Assembly (NCBI GenBank): GCA_017856605.1
Contig: JAFMES010000002.1
Coordinates: 1-34,062 of the forward strand
Reading direction: 5' to 3'
DNA length: 34,062 nucleotides
DNA from: Chitinophagaceae bacterium
Lineage (GTDB): Bacteria; Bacteroidota; Bacteroidia; Chitinophagales; Chitinophagaceae
Shown here: positions 16,409-24,786 of the stretch, in pieces
Numbering within the stretch: the first letter of the stretch is position 1
Layout: the number at the start of each line of letters is the position of its first letter
Notes under the pieces: model-generated
Seen by the model: the letters and a program-made list of their open reading frames with translations, nothing else
Told to the model about the DNA's origin: nothing
Database searches by the model: none
Translations under genes and position numbers: made by a program

Positions 16409-17668
16409 ATGAATCATATAAGAAAAGCCTTTTTCAGTTTATTTTTTCCGTTTTTTTTATTGTTCTCTTTCTCGCTCGGTTCGAATGTCAATGCTCAGGA
16501 TGGTAAAGCACTTTTCAATCAGAAGTGTGCTTCCTGTCACGCGATTGACAAGAACCTCGTGGGCCCTGCACTGAAGGGGGTAGAGGAGCGTTGGGACGAT
16601 AAAAGCATGTTGTACGATTGGGTACGCAACAGTGCTGCAGTAATTAAAAAGGGATATCCCCGTGCAGTAGCCGTATACAATGAATACAACAAGGTGCAGA
16701 TGACTGCGTTCCCTGAATTGAAGAACGAGGACATCGATGCAATTCTGGGCTACATCAATACTGGTGGTGCAAAGGCAGCTGCTGCAGCTACGGATGTTCC
16801 AGCAGGCGGCTCACCTGAAAGCAAAGCTGCGGAAGACGATTCCAATTTGCTGTATGGTATCCTCACCATCATCCTGGCGGTGATTGCAATGATCCTCTTG
16901 CAGGTGAACAGCAATCTGAGTAAGATGTCAGAAGAGGCGGAAGGAAATGCAGTAGCAGAGCCGGTTCCATTCTATCGCAATAAAGCGTACATCGCCATTT
17001 TTGCGATTTTGTTGTTCTTGGGTGGTGGGTACATGACCTTCCAGGGTGCACAAAATTTGGGGCGTTCAAAAAATTATCAGCCGGAGCAACCTATTTATTA
17101 TTCTCATACCGTTCACGCAGGAATCAATCAAATCAACTGTTTGTATTGCCATGGTGGTGCGCAAGAAAGTAAGCACGCCAACATTCCATCCGTGAATGTG
17201 TGTATGAATTGTCACATGGGTATCAATGAATATGCTAAAGGTCCCCAGTTGTACCGCGAAGATGGTTCTAAGGTCGACGGAACAGCAGAGATTCAAAAGT
17301 TGTACAAATATGCAGGTTGGGATCCAGCCAAGAAATTATATACAGGAAAGGGGCAAGCGATTGAGTGGGTGCGCATCCACAATCTTCCCGACCACGTGTA
17401 TTTCAATCACGCGCAGCACGTAACTGCCGGGAAGCAGCAGTGTCAGACGTGTCATGGTGAGATTCAGAAGATGGGTGAGGTGTATCAGTACAGTGATTTG
17501 AGCATGGGATGGTGTATCAACTGCCACCGTGAATCAAAGGTGCAGTTCACCGACAATAAATTTTACAGCATTTACGAGCAGTTCCATGAGGACATGAAGA
17601 ATAAAAAACTCGACAGTGTAACAGTCGAGAAGATTGGCGGAACGGAATGTCAAAAATGCCACTATTAA
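16409..17668 (+). CDS. actA: Alternative complex III subunit A, hexaheme cytochrome c
   Basis: A 419-residue multiheme subunit that carries electrons from the quinol-oxidising core to the cytochrome c or oxidase acceptor. After a signal-like hydrophobic N-terminus (1-30), a monoheme cytochrome c domain has CASCH at 40-44 and Met98 as a plausible axial ligand. Two transmembrane helices follow at about 146-166 and 193-213. The classic pentaheme ActA domain then has CxxCH motifs starting at Cys244, 265, 345, 369 and 414; the last is only one residue from the C-terminus. ActA is generally described as pentaheme, so the N-terminal domain adds a sixth. The start is ATG 16409, directly after the leader region. 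actB follows after 25 bp. Confidence 0.95.
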   Translation: MNHIRKAFFSLFFPFFLLFSFSLGSNVNAQDGKALFNQKCASCHAIDKNLVGPALKGVEERWDDKSMLYDWVRNSAAVIKKGYPRAVAVYNEYNKVQMTAFPELKNEDIDAILGYINTGGAKAAAAATDVPAGGSPESKAAEDDSNLLYGILTIILAVIAMILLQVNSNLSKMSEEAEGNAVAEPVPFYRNKAYIAIFAILLFLGGGYMTFQGAQNLGRSKNYQPEQPIYYSHTVHAGINQINCLYCHGGAQESKHANIPSVNVCMNCHMGINEYAKGPQLYREDGSKVDGTAEIQKLYKYAGWDPAKKLYTGKGQAIEWVRIHNLPDHVYFNHAQHVTAGKQQCQTCHGEIQKMGEVYQYSDLSMGWCINCHRESKVQFTDNKFYSIYEQFHEDMKNKKLDSVTVEKIGGTECQKCHY

Positions 17669-17693
17669 TAATTACGACAACCCAACAACTGTT

Positions 17694-20600
17694 ATGAAGC
17701 ATAAAAAGTATTGGCAGAGTTACGGTGAACTGAAGGGCAGTGATGCTCACCAGGAGCGTGTGCAAGATGAATTTGGAGAAGATCTGGTTTCAGCTCCTCG
17801 TCGCGATTTCCTCAAGTACCTTGGTTTCAGCACTGCTGCTGCAGCTGTTGCTGCGAGCTGTGAAATGCCCATTAAAAAGAGCATTCCGTATTTGAATAAA
17901 CCTGATTCCATCACTCCTGGTGTAGCCAATTATTATGCTACCACCTATGTGATGGATGGTGAGGCAGTTCCTGTTGTTGCAAAAGTCAGAGATGGTCGCC
18001 CTATTAAAGTAGAGGGCAACGACCTCTCTTCCATCACCATGGGTGGAACGTCAGCACGTGTGCAGGCTTCGGTGTTGGGATTGTACGATACAGCGCGCTT
18101 GCGTTTCCCACTTGCAGGAGGAAAAGAAGTGAGCACGTTTGATGCGTTTGATAAAATGGTAGGTGAAGCCATGGCGGGAATCGGCGGGAAGTCGGTTGTC
18201 CTCCTCACCGAGACCATTACTTCTGTTACAACAAAAAATGTCATTGCAGGATTTTTATCTAAATATCCAGGATCACGTCACGTGCAATATGACGCAGTTT
18301 CCTATGCAAGCATCTTGAATGCCAACGCGATCAGCTTTGGTAAGCGTGCTATTCCTTCTTATCATTTTGATAAGGCCAGCACGATTGTAAGTCTTGGAGC
18401 TGACTTCCTTGGAACCTGGTTGAGTCCCATTGAGTTTTCACGTCAGTACGCTGCCGGAAGAAGGATTGATCAGAACAATCCTCAGATGAGCAAGCACATT
18501 CAATTTGAGTCAAAGTTGAGTTTGACAGGTGCGAATGCAGATGACCGATATGTTATTCGTCCCACTGAATTGGGAGCTGTTGCTTTGAACCTGTATGCTG
18601 CTTTAGGCGGGAACGTAACTGCTCCTGCGTTGAGCGATGAGCGGTTGAAGAAAGGAATTCAGCAAGCGGCTCAATCTCTTAAAGCATCCGGTGCTTCTTC
18701 TTTGGTTGTGGGTGCTCGTGCCAATGCAGAAGTTCAGTTGGTGGTCAACGCCATCAATCAGCTGTTAGGCGCTTACGGTACTACCATCAACTGGGGCACT
18801 ACCATCAATTCTGCTCAAGGAGATGATGCAGCCATGGTTCAATTGGTTCAAGACATGAACGATGGCAAGGTGGGTGCAGTGTTGATCCACGGAGTGAATC
18901 CGGCCTATGATTATTTTGATGCTAAGAAATTTGAAAGCGGACTCGCTAAGGTTGCGGTATCCGTTTCATTCAATGATAAAGAAGATGAGACTTCAGTGCT
19001 CTGCAAGTTTCAAATTCCTGATCACCATTTTCTGGAAAGCTGGGGAGACGCGGAACCTAAATCCGGTTACCTCTCTTTCCTACAGCCAACCATTGCGCCC
19101 TTGTTCCAAACACGTCCCTTCCAGACTTCTTTAATGAAATGGAGTGGTGATGCTACAGCAAATTATGGCGACTACTTCAAGCAGTATTGGTTGAAGTACT
19201 TTGGTTCACAGGCAGCGTGGGACAAAGCCCTTCAGGATGGAGTGGTGGAAACACCTGCTGCTGTTTCCGGTGGTACTTATTCTGCAGCTGGACTTACAGA
19301 AACTGTTGCGAAAATCAATTCTAACAAACCTGGAACGGGCAAAGACATTGTTCTTTATACAAAGATTGCGATTGGTTCTGGTAAAGAAGCCAACAATCCT
19401 TGGTTGCAGGAAATGCCTGATCCCATTACAAAAGCAACGTGGGACAACTACGCTGTGATTTCTTTTGCCACTGCAAAAGAACTGGGCATTACGGTGGATG
19501 ATAATTATGAAGTAGAAGTTGCCAAGCCGGTTGTAAAGATCACAGTGAGCGGAAAGGAAATAAAACTTCCTGTGTTGGTGATTCCCGGTATGCACAAAGA
19601 CACCATTGCCATAGCATTGGGATATGGTCGTTCTGAAAAAGCAGGAAAAGCTGCAGCGGGTGTGGGACAGAATATGTTTCCATTGGTTTCATTTGACGGA
19701 ACACTCTTCCACTATGCTGCACAGAATGCAACCATCGAAAAAACAAACGAATCGTTCAAGCTTGCCTATACTCAAACCCATAACCAATATGAGGGAAGGG
19801 ATGAAGTGGTGCGTGAATTTTCGCTGAGCGATTTCAAAGCGCATCCTACCAAGTTGAAAGACGATCGTCACAAGTTGGTAGAAGATTATGCAAAGAATAC
19901 AGGCGATTACCGCGCTGAAGGAACCTTGTATCCCAACTATCCTTATCCTGGAGCGAAGTGGGGAATGAGCATCGATTTAAATACCTGTACCGGTTGTGGT
20001 GCATGTACTGTAGCGTGTACAGCAGAAAACAACGTTGCAGTTGTAGGTAAATCAGAAGTATTGCGTGCACACGAAATGCACTGGTTGCGCATCGACCGTT
20101 ATTTTGCTACGTTCCGCGATGATTCCGGAAACGACAACCTGGATGATTTGAATGTGGTGTTCATGCCGATGTTGTGTCAGCATTGCGACAATGCTCCGTG
20201 CGAGAATGTTTGTCCCGTTAATGCCACCAACCACAGCAGTGAAGGGTTGAATCAAATGACTTATAACCGTTGTATCGGTACGCGTTATTGCGCCAACAAC
20301 TGTCCTTATAAAGTTCGTCGCTTCAACTGGGCGGATTATATGGGAGCCGACAGCTTCCCGGATAACCAGCGTGGTAAGTTGGATGATTCAGTGATGATGA
20401 TGAATGACGACCTCACCCGCATGGTATTGAATCCGGATGTAACGGTAAGATCTCGCGGTGTGATTGAAAAGTGTTCATTCTGCGTTCAGCGTTTGCAAGA
20501 AGGCAAGCTCAAAGCGAAGAAAGAGAATCGACCACTCGAGACTGGCGCCAATGGCAAATGGGACATCAAGACTGCGTGTCAACAAGCGTGTCCAACCAAT

Positions 20601-20780
20601 GCCATCGTATTCGGAAACGTGAACGACGAGAACAGTCCCGTGAGCAAGATCCGCAACGAAGAACAAACCAACCGCGTATTTTATTCACTCGAACAATTAC
20701 ACGTATTGCCTGGTGTGAGCTATCTGGCGAAGATCAGAAATACCGACAGGCACGTGGGTGTTCAAGAAGAATCACATTGA
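17694..20780 (+). CDS. actB: Alternative complex III subunit B, molybdopterin-fold and iron-sulfur fusion
   Basis: A 1028-residue fusion of a molybdoenzyme-like domain (about 60-740), thought not to hold molybdenum, and a ferredoxin-like domain (about 750-1000). RRDFLKYLGF at 36-45 and AASC ending at Cys56 form a Tat signal with a lipobox, so the subunit is probably exported folded and lipidated. Cluster cysteines are 765/768/771/775, 828/831/836/840, 860/866/870 and 927/930/962/966. The third set has Thr where the fourth Cys would be, which suggests a [3Fe-4S] centre. An upstream ATG at 17634 in the same frame overlaps actA; I prefer ATG 17694, whose product begins MKHKKYWQSYGEL like other ActB proteins. 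Confidence 0.95.
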   Translation: MKHKKYWQSYGELKGSDAHQERVQDEFGEDLVSAPRRDFLKYLGFSTAAAAVAASCEMPIKKSIPYLNKPDSITPGVANYYATTYVMDGEAVPVVAKVRDGRPIKVEGNDLSSITMGGTSARVQASVLGLYDTARLRFPLAGGKEVSTFDAFDKMVGEAMAGIGGKSVVLLTETITSVTTKNVIAGFLSKYPGSRHVQYDAVSYASILNANAISFGKRAIPSYHFDKASTIVSLGADFLGTWLSPIEFSRQYAAGRRIDQNNPQMSKHIQFESKLSLTGANADDRYVIRPTELGAVALNLYAALGGNVTAPALSDERLKKGIQQAAQSLKASGASSLVVGARANAEVQLVVNAINQLLGAYGTTINWGTTINSAQGDDAAMVQLVQDMNDGKVGAVLIHGVNPAYDYFDAKKFESGLAKVAVSVSFNDKEDETSVLCKFQIPDHHFLESWGDAEPKSGYLSFLQPTIAPLFQTRPFQTSLMKWSGDATANYGDYFKQYWLKYFGSQAAWDKALQDGVVETPAAVSGGTYSAAGLTETVAKINSNKPGTGKDIVLYTKIAIGSGKEANNPWLQEMPDPITKATWDNYAVISFATAKELGITVDDNYEVEVAKPVVKITVSGKEIKLPVLVIPGMHKDTIAIALGYGRSEKAGKAAAGVGQNMFPLVSFDGTLFHYAAQNATIEKTNESFKLAYTQTHNQYEGRDEVVREFSLSDFKAHPTKLKDDRHKLVEDYAKNTGDYRAEGTLYPNYPYPGAKWGMSIDLNTCTGCGACTVACTAENNVAVVGKSEVLRAHEMHWLRIDRYFATFRDDSGNDNLDDLNVVFMPMLCQHCDNAPCENVCPVNATNHSSEGLNQMTYNRCIGTRYCANNCPYKVRRFNWADYMGADSFPDNQRGKLDDSVMMMNDDLTRMVLNPDVTVRSRGVIEKCSFCVQRLQEGKLKAKKENRPLETGANGKWDIKTACQQACPTNAIVFGNVNDENSPVSKIRNEEQTNRVFYSLEQLHVLPGVSYLAKIRNTDRHVGVQEESH

Positions 20781-20811
20781 TAAAAGAGGGTAAACCATAA
20801 ACGACCAACAC

Positions 20812-22287
20812 ATGAGTGTTACAAAGTATGAATCACAGTTAAGAGAACCATTGGTCAATGGCGACAAGACCTATGGTCAGGTAACCCAAGACATTGTGCA
20901 TACCATTGAAGCCAAACCTACCCGTTTGTGGTACATTGGTTTCTATGTTTCCGTAGCACTGTTGTTGTTTGGTGTCTACTCTGTATACCGCGAGGTGACT
21001 TACGGTATCGGACAGTGGAACGTTAACCGCACCATTGGTTGGGGTTGGGACATCACCAACTTCGTTTGGTGGGTCGGTATCGGTCATGCCGGTACACTGA
21101 TCTCAGCGATTCTGTTGTTGTTCCGTCAAGGATGGAGAACCGGTGTAAACCGCGCGGCAGAGGCGATGACCATTTTCGCCGTTATGTGTGCCGGTCAGTT
21201 TCCCATCTTCCACATGGGTCGCGTTTGGATGGCGTTCTTTACTCTTCCTTATCCCAACACACGCGGACCACTTTGGCCCAACTTCAATTCGCCGTTGATG
21301 TGGGACGTGTTTGCGATCTCTACGTATTTTACTGTTTCGTTGTTGTTCTGGTATTCTGGTTTGTTGCCTGACTTGGCAACAGTTCGCGATCGTGCCAAAA
21401 CAAAATTGCGTAAGCATTTATATGGTATTGCTTCATTTGGATGGAGCGGAAGTACCAAGCACTGGCAACGCCACGAGAGTTTGTCGCTTGTACTTGCGGG
21501 ACTTTCAACGCCGCTGGTACTTTCTGTACACACCATCGTATCGTTCGACTTCGCCACTTCGGTCATTCCCGGATGGCATACCACCATCTTCCCTCCCTAC
21601 TTCGTAGCGGGTGCAATCTTCTCCGGATTTGCAATGGTGCAAACCCTGATGCTGGTATTGAGAAAAGTGATGAACCTGCACGATTATATTACGCTGGGTC
21701 ACATTGAAGCGATGAACAAAATCATCGTATTGACCGGATCCATCGTAGGTTGTGCCTACCTCACTGAGTTGTTTATGGCGTGGTATTCTCAGGTTCCATT
21801 TGAACAAGATATTTTCTTCAAGTACAGGATTGCTGGTCCTTACGGCTGGAGCTATTGGCTGATGATGACCTGTAACGTGATTTCTCCGCAGTTGTTCTGG
21901 TTCAGAAAACTCAGGAGAAATGTACTCTTCACATTCATCATGAGTATCGTGGTGAACATCGGTATGTGGTTTGAGCGTTTTGTGATCATCGTGTCTTCGC
22001 TCTACCGCGACTACCTGCCTTCTTCCTGGTCGGTGTATTACCGCCCCACCATTTGGGAAGTTGGTTTCTATTTGGGAACATTCGGATTGTTCTTCACTTG
22101 CTTCTTCCTCTTTGCAAAGTACTTCCCGGTCATTGCAATTGCAGAGATCAAGTATGTGTTGAAGACAACCGGTGAAAGCTATAAAGACAACATGGAGAAT
22201 CTCGAGAAGAAGTCCGTTGACGAATTCGTTCACGAGATGCACCACGATCATCATGCAGAAGGCAAGGTGACCGTAGCGCACCATTAA
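20812..22287 (+). CDS. actC: Alternative complex III subunit C, NrfD-like integral membrane protein
   Basis: A 491-residue NrfD/PsrC-family protein with about ten transmembrane segments, the first around residues 39-60. It is one of two paralogous membrane subunits of ACIII; ActC is the one expected to carry the quinol site next to the ActB clusters. WDITNFVWWVGIGHAGTLIS and FPIFHMGRVW are recognisable helices. The C-terminal tail is histidine-rich (FVHEMHHDHHAEG, then VAHH). The gene lies 31 bp after actB and 21 bp before actD. ActF at 23519 is the shorter paralogue. Confidence 0.94.
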   Translation: MSVTKYESQLREPLVNGDKTYGQVTQDIVHTIEAKPTRLWYIGFYVSVALLLFGVYSVYREVTYGIGQWNVNRTIGWGWDITNFVWWVGIGHAGTLISAILLLFRQGWRTGVNRAAEAMTIFAVMCAGQFPIFHMGRVWMAFFTLPYPNTRGPLWPNFNSPLMWDVFAISTYFTVSLLFWYSGLLPDLATVRDRAKTKLRKHLYGIASFGWSGSTKHWQRHESLSLVLAGLSTPLVLSVHTIVSFDFATSVIPGWHTTIFPPYFVAGAIFSGFAMVQTLMLVLRKVMNLHDYITLGHIEAMNKIIVLTGSIVGCAYLTELFMAWYSQVPFEQDIFFKYRIAGPYGWSYWLMMTCNVISPQLFWFRKLRRNVLFTFIMSIVVNIGMWFERFVIIVSSLYRDYLPSSWSVYYRPTIWEVGFYLGTFGLFFTCFFLFAKYFPVIAIAEIKYVLKTTGESYKDNMENLEKKSVDEFVHEMHHDHHAEGKVTVAHH

Positions 22288-22308
22288 TAATAGTATAAAA
22301 GAGATACA

Positions 22309-22893
22309 ATGGCGTTGAAAAAATTTGTTGTAGGCTGTTTTCAGGACGAGAAAGTCCTCTTCCCTGCTGTTGAAAAGGTGAGGAAGGCGGGCTATAAGTT
22401 CCACGACATCTACACTCCTTTCCCTGTTCACGGATTGGATAAGGCAATGGGCTTGCGTGATACCAGTCTGCACACTGCAGGTTTCCTGTATGGATTGATT
22501 GGAACCACAACGGCGGTAACATTCATGACATGGGTGTTTACAAAAGATTGGCCAGTGAACATTGGCGGTAAACCCAATTTTGCTTTTCCCGCATGGATTC
22601 CCATCACGTTTGAGATGACGGTATTGTGTGCGGCGGTGGGCATGGTGTTGACTTTTTGCTATATCTGTCAGCTCGCTCCCTTTGTGAAGCGTCATCATTT
22701 TCATCCCCGTGCTACAGACGATCTGTTTGTGATGGTGATTGAATGTGGTGAGAAGACCAATGAAGACGAATTGAAATCCTTGTTGAATAGCGTGGGTGCA
22801 GAAGGAGTGAATACACAAGTAGCAGAAGAAGGATGGTGGATCGGTCGCTACGACAAAGAACAAGAACTCTATAAGGAACCCAACATAGCTTAA
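22309..22893 (+). CDS. actD: Alternative complex III subunit D (DUF3341)
   Basis: A 194-residue DUF3341 protein, the usual small ActD subunit. A soluble N-terminal domain (KKFVVGCFQDEKVLFPAVEKV and YTPFPVHGLDKAMG) is followed by a hairpin of two transmembrane helices at about 64-83 and 100-125. A short soluble tail carries a second small alpha/beta-like stretch. It has no cofactor motif and is structural in the known complex. The spacing is 21 bp from actC and only 4 bp to actE, so tight co-translation is likely. Confidence 0.94.
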   Translation: MALKKFVVGCFQDEKVLFPAVEKVRKAGYKFHDIYTPFPVHGLDKAMGLRDTSLHTAGFLYGLIGTTTAVTFMTWVFTKDWPVNIGGKPNFAFPAWIPITFEMTVLCAAVGMVLTFCYICQLAPFVKRHHFHPRATDDLFVMVIECGEKTNEDELKSLLNSVGAEGVNTQVAEEGWWIGRYDKEQELYKEPNIA

Positions 22894-22897
22894 TCAG

Positions 22898-23491
22898 ATG
22901 AAAAGAACAACAATTGTATTCTGTGGGATGGCGGCCTTGATGATGGCTGTCGTGGGGTGCAGCGATGTGAAGCGTACACCCGGTACGGTGTATATGCCAG
23001 ACATGGCGTACAGTCGCGCCTACGAAACGTATTCTTCCAATCCCCTTTTCGCAGATGGTCGCACTAACCGCGAACCGGTTGCTGGCACGGTCAAGCGTGG
23101 CGAAACCTATCCGGTACACATCGAGATGGATGCTGTTGGCGATACTGCAAACTATTATGCTTCCCGTTCTCTTGTTAATCCAATCGATTCATTGGATGAG
23201 AAAGGAATGAAAGAAGCAGAGCGTTTGTATTTGATCAACTGTGGTATTTGCCATGGTGCTAAACTCGACGGTAACGGTCCCCTTTGGAAAGACGGCGATG
23301 GTCCTTATCCTTCCAAGCCTGCGACCCTGGTGGGCGATGCGAAGTATGAGAATATGCCCAGCGGACAAATGTTCTATTCCATTACGTACGGCAAGAACCT
23401 GATGGGCAGCTATGCTTCTCAGCTCACGCCTCAGCAACGATGGGAAGTAATTACCTACATCAAAACCAAGCAAGGCAAAGGAGCCAACTAA
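22898..23491 (+). CDS. actE: Alternative complex III subunit E, monoheme cytochrome c lipoprotein
   Basis: A 197-residue periplasmic subunit. A lipoprotein signal ends in AVVGC with Cys21 as the lipidated residue. One heme-binding CGICH lies at 115-119, with Met169 (GKNLMGSYASQL) as a plausible sixth ligand. ActE is the monoheme electron carrier of ACIII; together with ActA the complex here would hold seven c-type hemes. Spacing to actF is 27 bp. Confidence 0.94.
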   Translation: MKRTTIVFCGMAALMMAVVGCSDVKRTPGTVYMPDMAYSRAYETYSSNPLFADGRTNREPVAGTVKRGETYPVHIEMDAVGDTANYYASRSLVNPIDSLDEKGMKEAERLYLINCGICHGAKLDGNGPLWKDGDGPYPSKPATLVGDAKYENMPSGQMFYSITYGKNLMGSYASQLTPQQRWEVITYIKTKQGKGAN

Positions 23492-23518
23492 CATAACCAA
23501 CGTATTAAATCATCAGGA

Positions 23519-24739
23519 ATGACCAAGCAACATTTTGAAATATCGGCCGGCTACAAGAAGTGGACGAACATCCTTTTGGGTGTAGGCGGACTGGCCCTTG
23601 TGTTGGGATTCATTTTCCTCGGCATGAGCAAGGATGAGCATGCGCAAACCCGCTTCTGGGCTGTGCTTCTGCAAAACAGCACCTTCTTCTTGCTGGTGGT
23701 GAATGCCAGTATGTTCTTTATCTGTGTAACCACACTTGCAATGGGTGGCTGGCAAATGGCATTCCGTCGCGTTCCCGAAGCCATCTCTTCTCTTGTTCCT
23801 GTTTTCTCTATCCTCGCATTGATTGTGTTTGCAGGTATCATCTTCGGACATCAGCACCATATTTATCACTGGTTGGACAAAGAGCATGTGGAGCACGATC
23901 CGATCCTGAAAGGCAAGAGCGGATTCTTGAATCCAACTTTCTTTTTTGCATGGACCTTGATTTCCGTCGGAATTTGGTCGTGGGTAGGAGCTAAAATGAG
24001 AAAATTATCTGCACAGGCCGATGAGCCCATGGAAAAAGAAGGTGCAAAAAAATTCATCTGGAACAATACCGTGTGGGGTGCAATTTTTGTGGTGTTCTTT
24101 GGACTCACCGTGGGTTCAACCATTCCTTGGTTGTGGCTCATGAGCATTGATGCGCACTGGTATTCTACCATGTACAGCTGGTATACATTTGTGAGTTCGT
24201 TTGTAGCGGGTATGTCGCTTGTTGCACTCTACGTTATTTATCTAAAGAACAACGATCACCTTGAATATGTAACCGAAGAACACCTGCATGACTTGGGTAA
24301 GTTCATGTTTGCGTTCTCTGTTTTCTGGACGTATTTGTGGTATTCCCAGTTCATGCTGATCTGGTATGCCAACATTCCTGAGGAGACCGTTTACTTCAAG
24401 CCCCGTATGCAGGGACCTTACAGGGGATTGTTCTTCCTCAACCTCATTGTGAATTTTGCGGTGCCTTTCTTGTTGTTGATGAGAAGGGGATCGAAAAGAA
24501 ATTATACTACGGTGACCTTCCTTGCCGTGATCATTATATTGGGACACTGGATCGACTTCTATCAGATGGTGATGCCAGGACCTTTGGGTGAACACTACAG
24601 CTTAGGATGGTTTGAATTCGGTATTCTGATTCTGTATGCCGGATTGATCATGCTCTTGGTGGGCAGAGCGTTGGCGAAAAAACCGCTGACGGCAATGCAT
24701 CATCCTTTCTTCAAAGAGAGTACGATTCACCATACCTAA
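23519..24739 (+). CDS. actF: Alternative complex III subunit F, NrfD-like integral membrane protein
   Basis: A 406-residue ActF, the second NrfD-fold subunit, with about ten transmembrane segments starting at residues 16-37. Segments such as FGLTVGSTIPWLWLMSIDAHW and YSQFMLIWYANIPEETVYF match the ActF group. The family also appears in databases as quinol:cytochrome c oxidoreductase quinone-binding subunit 2. It completes the six-gene act set. A 47-bp gap separates it from coxB, the largest break in the respiratory block before the subunit IV gene. Confidence 0.93.
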   Translation: MTKQHFEISAGYKKWTNILLGVGGLALVLGFIFLGMSKDEHAQTRFWAVLLQNSTFFLLVVNASMFFICVTTLAMGGWQMAFRRVPEAISSLVPVFSILALIVFAGIIFGHQHHIYHWLDKEHVEHDPILKGKSGFLNPTFFFAWTLISVGIWSWVGAKMRKLSAQADEPMEKEGAKKFIWNNTVWGAIFVVFFGLTVGSTIPWLWLMSIDAHWYSTMYSWYTFVSSFVAGMSLVALYVIYLKNNDHLEYVTEEHLHDLGKFMFAFSVFWTYLWYSQFMLIWYANIPEETVYFKPRMQGPYRGLFFLNLIVNFAVPFLLLMRRGSKRNYTTVTFLAVIIILGHWIDFYQMVMPGPLGEHYSLGWFEFGILILYAGLIMLLVGRALAKKPLTAMHHPFFKESTIHHT

Positions 24740-24786
24740 GGATCAACAAGCGAAACATGAATTCATTAACAAAATACAATTGAGCA

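Noticed and set aside
17634-17693. Upstream ATG for actB that overlaps actA
   Set aside because: The extra 20 residues do not look like an ActB N-terminus, and they overlap the codons for the last heme motif of actA.
17694-20780. ActB as a catalytic molybdoenzyme such as a formate dehydrogenase or polysulfide reductase
   Set aside because: The surrounding actA and actC-F genes and the single-chain fusion with the ferredoxin-like domain define ActB, a class known to lack the molybdenum cofactor.
21505-22863. A 452-codon minus-strand open frame opposite actC and actD
   Set aside because: It is antisense to two strongly recognisable genes, has a His/Cys-rich composition typical of reversed membrane-protein codons, and shows no family motif.
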